This document shows, one piece after another, positions 59,849-64,000 of a DNA stretch of 64,000 bases. Below the pieces are notes generated by a model. That model searched no databases, was not told where the DNA came from, and saw nothing but the letters and a program-made list of their open reading frames with translations. Within the stretch, counting starts at the first letter, position 1, and each line of letters starts with the position of its first letter. The stretch is from Sulfurospirillum sp. UBA4058 (GTDB lineage Bacteria; Campylobacterota; Campylobacteria; Campylobacterales; Sulfurospirillaceae): contig DFZK01000012.1 in NCBI GenBank assembly GCA_002382085.1, positions 186,001-250,000 on the forward strand. The letters are read 5' to 3'. Both the position numbers and the translations under genes were made by a program.

Positions 59849-60265
59849 TTATTGATTGATAAGATAGGTTAAAACGTCGCCTTTTTCAAGCGCACTTCCC
59901 TCACGATGATAGACGTCGTTAAAATTACGGCGCAACCATTTTTGGACTTCCGCAACGTCGGTGAGTCGTGCCTTGTTGGCAGAGGGGGCTAAAGGCGCGA
60001 TGGTTTTATTCGTGTTGAGGTTACTGCCGCTTTGTTTAAGGTTAACGGTATGGCAACTCGTACACGCCATCTCTTGTCCTTTTTTTCCGACGTGTTTGCT
60101 CGTAAAAATACGCTCGCCCCTTTTGGCGTCAAATCTCTCAAACGAAGCATTTTGCGTTTTAGCTTCCTTTGCAAGCTCATTCATATACGCTTGCATCGGC
60201 GCATTAAACTCTTGGGCGAGTAGTACGACCGCACTACACGATAGCGTCAAAAATATTTTTTTCAT
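59849..60265 (-). CDS. SHP-like cytochrome c (DUF1924 family)
   Basis: A 138-residue periplasmic protein (signal MKKIFLTLSCSAVVLLAQ) with one heme c site, CTSCHTVNLKQSG, and the DUF1924 features KRGERIFTS and WLRRNFNDVYHREGSALEKGDVLTYLI. SHP proteins have an open heme site binding oxygen or other small ligands. The start at 60263-60265 follows AAGGAG. It opens the six-gene operon that runs down to 56017. Confidence 0.87.
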   Translation of the reverse strand: MKKIFLTLSCSAVVLLAQEFNAPMQAYMNELAKEAKTQNASFERFDAKRGERIFTSKHVGKKGQEMACTSCHTVNLKQSGSNLNTNKTIAPLAPSANKARLTDVAEVQKWLRRNFNDVYHREGSALEKGDVLTYLINQ

Positions 60266-60341
60266 CACGACTCCTTGGTTTTTATATTGAAATGTTAAAA
60301 TAACGGTGTCAATTTCGTATTGACTTTTTCTTGACACTTTC

Positions 60342-60353
60342 TTTACATGTAAG
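60342..60353. repeat. TTTACATGTAAG at a ribosome-binding site
   Basis: One mismatch. The Shine-Dalgarno AAGGAG (60351-60356) of the lipoprotein gene starts inside it. Confidence 0.85.
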
Positions 60354-60361
60354 GAGTTTCC

Positions 60362-60844
60362 ATGCGTCGTCTTTTACTTTTATGTTTTACGACATTGGCA
60401 TTTTTGTTAAGCGGCTGTGCTTCCAAAGAGGTCAATCCCGCATCGTTTAATACTTCCGTTAATCTGTTGCAAGAGCGTGAAATTAGCGTTTACGATACGA
60501 AAAAAGATGCCATTTTGTTTTACACCTATACGCAAGAAAACGGTAAGTTGATCGAAAACAGTTCCGGAAAATTGTTGCCGTTTCGCGTTTTATTTATGGA
60601 TTTGTGGGTTACGGGACTGGGACACGACATAAGACGCCTCACGGACAACCATGCCGAAACGATCAAAGATGCGTTGATGTATGCCGCGGAGCAAAAAGGT
60701 ATGCAACCTTTACATGTCAATCAAAAAGAGTTTATTATCGATACGAAATTCGCGCACGATATGGTTGATGCCATTAACGCTTACGAAGACAAGATGAAAC
60801 GCTACGATCGCGACCGAAGGGTTCCGCCGCTTAAAGATCTCTAA
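60362..60844 (+). CDS. Predicted lipoprotein of unknown function
   Basis: A 160-residue protein with a lipoprotein signal (MRRLLLLCFTTLAFLLSGCAS: lipobox LLSGC at 16-20). No family recognised. The mature part is mixed alpha/beta with a conserved-looking FMDLWVTGLGHDIRRLTDNH stretch. A palindrome near-copy precedes the ATG and a further half-copy (TTACATGTCAA) lies within near 60710. It is divergent from the SHP operon and followed by phnA. Confidence 0.75.
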   Translation: MRRLLLLCFTTLAFLLSGCASKEVNPASFNTSVNLLQEREISVYDTKKDAILFYTYTQENGKLIENSSGKLLPFRVLFMDLWVTGLGHDIRRLTDNHAETIKDALMYAAEQKGMQPLHVNQKEFIIDTKFAHDMVDAINAYEDKMKRYDRDRRVPPLKDL

Positions 60845-60884
60845 GCGAAGCTATGCCATACTAAAAAGAAAAAGGGGTCTTGGA

Positions 60885-61226
60885 ATGAGTCAACTGCCTT
60901 CGTGTCCAAAATGCAACTGTGAATATACCTATGAAGACGGAGAGATGCTCATTTGTCCCGAATGTGCCTACGAGTGGTCTCAAAATGCCGTATCAAACGA
61001 AGAATCGAGCAACGTTATTCAAGACGCTCACGGAGCGATTCTCCAAGACGGAGATACCGTCGTGGTCATAAAAGATCTCAAACTCAAAGGCTCTTCAACC
61101 GTCATCAAAGGCGGAACGAAAGTCAAAAACATTCGTTTGAATTTTGAAAGCGACCATAACATCGACTGTAAAATCGACGGTATCGGCGCGATGGGATTAA
61201 AATCCGAGTTTGTTAAAAAAGCTTAA
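60885..61226 (+). CDS. phnA: PhnA/YjdM-family zinc-ribbon protein
   Basis: A 113-residue protein with two CPXC-type zinc knuckles (CPKCN, CPEC) at the N-terminus, then the PhnA domain (QDGDTVVVIKDLKLKGSSTVIKGGTKVKNIRL). Named for the phosphonate cluster, though its role is unclear. TTGG/GGGG-type signal precedes the ATG. It meets the convergent azlD gene with a 4-bp overlap. Confidence 0.9.
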   Translation: MSQLPSCPKCNCEYTYEDGEMLICPECAYEWSQNAVSNEESSNVIQDAHGAILQDGDTVVVIKDLKLKGSSTVIKGGTKVKNIRLNFESDHNIDCKIDGIGAMGLKSEFVKKA

Positions 61227-61546
61227 AACACGTTTTGAACTAAAACCATATACGCAAGCGTTGCGACAAAAATGCTCAAAAGAGCGTTTTGAAATCTTAC
61301 ATGTAAGAAAATCGCAACGCCCACGCCGATGATCTCCGCCATGCCGTAAGGATAACTCTCCCACTTCACGTCTTTTAAGGCGTAAAAGACCAAAATAACC
61401 ATAATCATCACGGGCATATTGAGTTCGATATACTTGATAAGCGCGGAAGGTTCACGGTTTCGAAACAGCAAAAAAGGAATAATACGCGTCGCATACGTTG
61501 CAAGCATCGCAACGATGATACTTCCGATGATGTAGCTACTTTCCAT
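61223..61546 (-). CDS. azlD: AzlD-family branched-chain amino-acid transport protein
   Basis: A 107-residue membrane protein with about four helices (ATYATRIIPFLLFR, MPVMIMVILVFYALK). With AzlC it forms a branched-chain amino-acid exporter. Start at 61544-61546 is preceded by GGAGTATGG; it overlaps azlC by 11 bp. The variant palindrome CTTACATGTAAG at 61296-61307 lies within. Confidence 0.87.
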   Translation of the reverse strand: MESSYIIGSIIVAMLATYATRIIPFLLFRNREPSALIKYIELNMPVMIMVILVFYALKDVKWESYPYGMAEIIGVGVAIFLHVRFQNALLSIFVATLAYMVLVQNVF

Positions 61547-62210
61547 TTTCCATACTCCTCTTAAAAACAATCAACACAAACGCCGCTAAGCAGAGCGATA
61601 AAATGAGCATTTTTTGCGGCGGAAACAACACCATACCGAAAAGACCGATGATCAATGCGACAAAAAAAGGCTTGTGCAAGCGGTTTTTCTTGTACAATTC
61701 AATGGAGAGTACCACAAAAAGCGCGGTTAAGGAAAACTCGATACCTTGGTAATTAAACGGTAAAATATTGCCGAGCATCGCACCGACGACACTTCCGATC
61801 ACCCAATAACATTGATTGAGAAAGGTGATCCATACGTAGACTCTTTCACGGTTTGCTTCGGCTATCTCCGTCGTCTTCAAAAGCGCAAACGTCTCATCGG
61901 TCAACCCGAAAATGAGATAGTGCTTTTTCCATGAAAAATCTTTAAACGCCGAAATCATCGAAAGACCGTAAAACGTGTGGCGAAGATTGAGTAAAAACGT
62001 GGCGATGCCGATTTCCAAGATCGTCGCTTGCGAGGCAAACAAGGTTAAAGCCAAAAATTGCCCCGAACCCGCGAAAATAAAAACGCTCATAAAAAAAGCG
62101 TAATACCACGGAATCAGCAATTTGGAAAGCAACAATCCAAACGCCATTCCAAGCGGAATATATCCCATCATGACGGGAATCGTTAATTTAACGATCTGTA
62201 AAAAAGACAT
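61536..62210 (-). CDS. azlC: AzlC-family branched-chain amino-acid exporter, large subunit
   Basis: A 224-residue membrane protein with about six to seven helices: VMMGYIPLGMAFGLLLSK, FAGSGQFLAL, LLNLRHTFYGLSM and FGLTDETFALL are the AzlC family blocks. With AzlD it exports branched-chain amino acids or analogues. The Shine-Dalgarno AAAGAG (62217-62222) overlaps an exact TTTACATGTAAA at 62220-62231. Confidence 0.92.
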   Translation of the reverse strand: MSFLQIVKLTIPVMMGYIPLGMAFGLLLSKLLIPWYYAFFMSVFIFAGSGQFLALTLFASQATILEIGIATFLLNLRHTFYGLSMISAFKDFSWKKHYLIFGLTDETFALLKTTEIAEANRERVYVWITFLNQCYWVIGSVVGAMLGNILPFNYQGIEFSLTALFVVLSIELYKKNRLHKPFFVALIIGLFGMVLFPPQKMLILSLCLAAFVLIVFKRSMENGK

Positions 62211-62219
62211 CTTTTACTC

Positions 62220-62231
62220 TTTACATGTAAA
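62220..62231. repeat. TTTACATGTAAA at the azlC ribosome-binding site
   Basis: Exact copy between the 56-residue gene stop and the azlC start. Confidence 0.9.
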
Positions 62232-62233
62232 CA

Positions 62234-62404
62234 TTATTTTTGAATGTAGCGGTCTAAATAGTTTTGGGAAACGTTGGTGTCTCCGTGCATTTGACGTACC
62301 TCTTTAGACGGAGGTACGTTATGAGGTTTAACATCGCTAAAATAGAGATAATCCACCGTCACGATCAAAGCGATTATGACGACGATCGGAAGCAAAAAGA
62401 TCAT
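62234..62404 (-). CDS. 56-residue membrane-anchored protein downstream of flgG
   Basis: My minus-strand translation gives a 56-residue frame: one N-terminal helix (MIFLLPIVVIIALIVTVDYL), then a hydrophilic 35-residue tail (NVPPSKEVRQMHGDTNVSQNYLDR). It starts 9 bp after the flgG stop, so translational coupling is likely although no clear Shine-Dalgarno is seen. It ends just before the palindrome in front of azlC. Its position suggests a flagellar or envelope accessory role. No family recognised. Confidence 0.6.
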   Translation of the reverse strand: MIFLLPIVVIIALIVTVDYLYFSDVKPHNVPPSKEVRQMHGDTNVSQNYLDRYIQK

Positions 62405-62413
62405 TTTAACGTG

Positions 62414-63202
62414 TTACGCTTTCAAATCATTAACGATTTTAAGCATTTGGTCACTCGTCGTAATCGCTTTAGAATTGGCTTCATACGCACGTTGTCCCGT
62501 AATCAAATCGGTCATCTCGTCAACCAATTGTACGTTACTCATTTCAACGAATTGTTGTCTCGTTTGCCCCAAACCGTTCAGTCCGGGCGTGCTTACGATC
62601 GGATCGCCCGAAGCGGTAGTATTGATATAGTTGTTGTCTCCTAAGGAATGAAGACCCGCCGGATTGATGAAGTTTGCCAACTCAAGCTGCCCGATTTGTT
62701 GCGTCGCGGTTTGTCCCGCTTGTAAAACCGAAACCATACCGTCTACGCCGATCGTAATTTGAGTGGCATCTGCCGGTATGACCAATTGAGGAATAAGTTG
62801 ATACCCATCGCTATTGATCACGTTACCGTCGGCATCGAGTTTAAACGAACCGTTACGCGTATAGCCCGTTGTACCGTCTGGAAGTAAAATTTGGAAAAAA
62901 CCGTTACCCGTAATCGCCAAGTCCAAAGAACCGCCGGTTTCTTTGAAATTGCCTTGCGTAAACTGTTTGGCAATCGCCGTCGGTCGCGTTCCCAAACCCA
63001 CTTCGATACCGGTAGGTGAAACGGATGTTCCGCTGGTAGACGTACCCGCATAGGTCATCGTTTGATACATCAAATCCGCAAACTCGGCACGTTGTTTTTT
63101 ATATCCGATCGTATTGACGTTTGAAATGTTGTTGGACGTCGTGTCGATTTGTGTTTGTTGTGCGATCATACCGGTTGCAGCGGTATATAAAGAGCGCATC
63201 AT
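62414..63202 (-). CDS. flgG: Flagellar distal rod protein FlgG
   Basis: A 262-residue protein with the rod N-terminal motif (MIAQQTQIDTTSNNISNVNTIGYKKQRAEF), the FlgG block GDPLDLAI-like GGSLDLAITGNGFFQILLPDG, and the C-terminal SNVQLVDEMTDLITGQRAYEANSKAI. It forms the distal rod of the flagellar basal body. AAAGGA stands 6 bp before the first of two ATGs. It follows the FlgF-like gene by 16 bp. Confidence 0.96.
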   Translation of the reverse strand: MMRSLYTAATGMIAQQTQIDTTSNNISNVNTIGYKKQRAEFADLMYQTMTYAGTSTSGTSVSPTGIEVGLGTRPTAIAKQFTQGNFKETGGSLDLAITGNGFFQILLPDGTTGYTRNGSFKLDADGNVINSDGYQLIPQLVIPADATQITIGVDGMVSVLQAGQTATQQIGQLELANFINPAGLHSLGDNNYINTTASGDPIVSTPGLNGLGQTRQQFVEMSNVQLVDEMTDLITGQRAYEANSKAITTSDQMLKIVNDLKA

Positions 63203-63218
63203 AGGCTATCCTTTAAAA

Positions 63219-64000
63219 TTAAGCTTTTGTCGAAGCAAGTTTACTAATAGCTTCGGAATTTAGGTCGTTCATATGCGATTTCATGACTTTTTGATACATC
63301 TCAACCATACGATTGGCTTCGATCAAATTCGTCATTTCATAGACGGGATTAATGTTGCTGGTTTCCAAAAAGCCTTGTGCCACAAGCTCGCCCGTATCAA
63401 GCTCGGTTAACTCGTCGGTACTTTTAAATTTAAAGAGATTCGCACCCTCTTTTAAAAGCGATTTCACGTCGTCGCTTTGGACGATATAAAGACGACCGAT
63501 CTCATCTTCCCTATTGTACAAATTGCCGCTTTTATCGACGCGAAGTTCACCGTCATCAGGAAGCGTAACGTATTGACGATTTTGAAAATAGGTTGAAGGC
63601 AGTACGGGAAAACCCTCTTTGGTCACCAACGTTCCTTCGTTATTGAGCGTAAACGCACCGTCTTGGGTCAATCGAATGCCCTGCGGCGTTTCGACCATAA
63701 AAAAAATATCGTTGCGCTTGAGCGCAAGATCAAACGTATTGCCGGTATTTTTAATGCCGCCTTGTTCGTACTTGACGTATCCTTCAACGATTTGAGGCAC
63801 GCGATCGATCGTGGCGTTCATAAATTTACTCGCCTCTTTCGTATTGTCTTTTAAAGGCATCTCTTCTTGAAATTCTTGAAAAATACGTTTAAAATCGCCG
63901 ATAACGACATCGTCTCTTTTAAAAGCAGGCGTATTCAGATTGGCAAGATTATTGGAGATGACGTCCAGTTTGTTAAACTGGGTAACCATCGCTCCGGTAA
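63219..64000 (-). CDS. Flagellar proximal rod protein FlgF/FlgG2-like (5' end off the window)
   Basis: At least 260 residues of a rod protein. Reading on from the internal Met at 63989 gives Thr-Gly-Ala-Met-Val-Thr to the window edge, matching the usual start YTATGAMVTQFNKLDVISNNLANLNT, so the true start is just outside. It has FDLALKRNDIFFMVETPQG and ETSNINPVYEMTNLIEANRMVEMYQK. Campylobacterota carry two rod genes in this place (flgG2 and flgG). Confidence 0.9.
   Translation of the reverse strand, partial: TGAMVTQFNKLDVISNNLANLNTPAFKRDDVVIGDFKRIFQEFQEEMPLKDNTKEASKFMNATIDRVPQIVEGYVKYEQGGIKNTGNTFDLALKRNDIFFMVETPQGIRLTQDGAFTLNNEGTLVTKEGFPVLPSTYFQNRQYVTLPDDGELRVDKSGNLYNREDEIGRLYIVQSDDVKSLLKEGANLFKFKSTDELTELDTGELVAQGFLETSNINPVYEMTNLIEANRMVEMYQKVMKSHMNDLNSEAISKLASTKA

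Noticed and set aside
1..64000. CRISPR arrays, rRNA and tRNA genes
   Set aside because: No regularly spaced direct repeats, no rRNA-like sequence and no tRNA-like cloverleaf was noticed in the intergenic stretches.
1..64000. The TTTACATGTAAA palindrome as a DNA-uptake sequence
   Set aside because: Uptake sequences known to me are not self-complementary, and these copies are perfect palindromes often placed at ribosome-binding sites; not excluded, but a HIP1-like or operator role fits better.

Overview
The window reads as chromosome of a motile, respiratory member of the Campylobacterota, most probably Sulfurospirillum or a close relative. The main evidence is a ciaD-like/cca/purU gene order that I recall from Campylobacter jejuni, a PsrABC-type molybdoenzyme, many c-type cytochromes, two methyl-accepting chemotaxis proteins, many cyclic-di-GMP proteins and flgG-type rod genes. 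The genus is inferred from gene content. Most of the window is CG-rich and tightly packed with overlapping genes. Visibly AT-rich stretches lie at about 16.2-19.15 kb and 39.4-41.2 kb, with a milder drop at 25.8-30.1 kb.

Layout. 1-16.1 kb is mostly minus strand: the N-terminal part of a molybdopterin oxidoreductase, an HD-GYP sensor, glyS, a carbonic anhydrase and nuclease pair, ppnP (plus strand), a PAS-GGDEF-EAL protein, an HI0933-type flavoprotein, trmL, then purU-cca-ciaD-like and a TPR-like protein-leuB-leuD, and an ABC ATPase. 16.2-19.15 kb is an AT-rich insertion with an ORF6N/PLD-like protein and a GHKL ATPase-PD-(D/E)XK nuclease, a likely phage-defence module. 19.2-25.8 kb holds an RND pump without its adaptor, a LysE exporter, arsRB, a 55-residue membrane protein not previously obvious, and nudC. 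25.8-34.2 kb holds a two-component system next to a small KCGG-repeat peptide resembling HvfA-type copper RiPP precursors, a gluconate-dehydrogenase-like flavoprotein pair, msrPQ, an OprC/NosA-like TonB receptor and a cytochrome c. 34.3-41.2 kb has two chemoreceptors, argO, a MNT/HEPN toxin-antitoxin pair and several REP-like inverted repeats. 41.2-45.4 kb is psrABC. 45.6-48.7 kb and 53.2-56.0 kb carry PhnD-like binding proteins coupled to diguanylate cyclases, with no transporter. 48.7-53.1 kb has ywbE, recQ and an RNA helicase. 56.0-60.3 kb is one tight operon of SHP-type cytochrome, diheme cytochrome, cytochrome b561-diheme fusion, Spy-like protein and a two-component system. 60.3-64 kb has a lipoprotein, phnA, azlCD and the flagellar rod genes.

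The most striking feature cuts across all regions: the 12-bp palindrome TTTACATGTAAA occurs 13 times exactly, with at least seven one-mismatch copies, in both genes and intergenic DNA. Chance predicts far less than one. In at least four genes its right half supplies the Shine-Dalgarno sequence. This resembles a highly iterated palindrome such as cyanobacterial HIP1, or a global operator.
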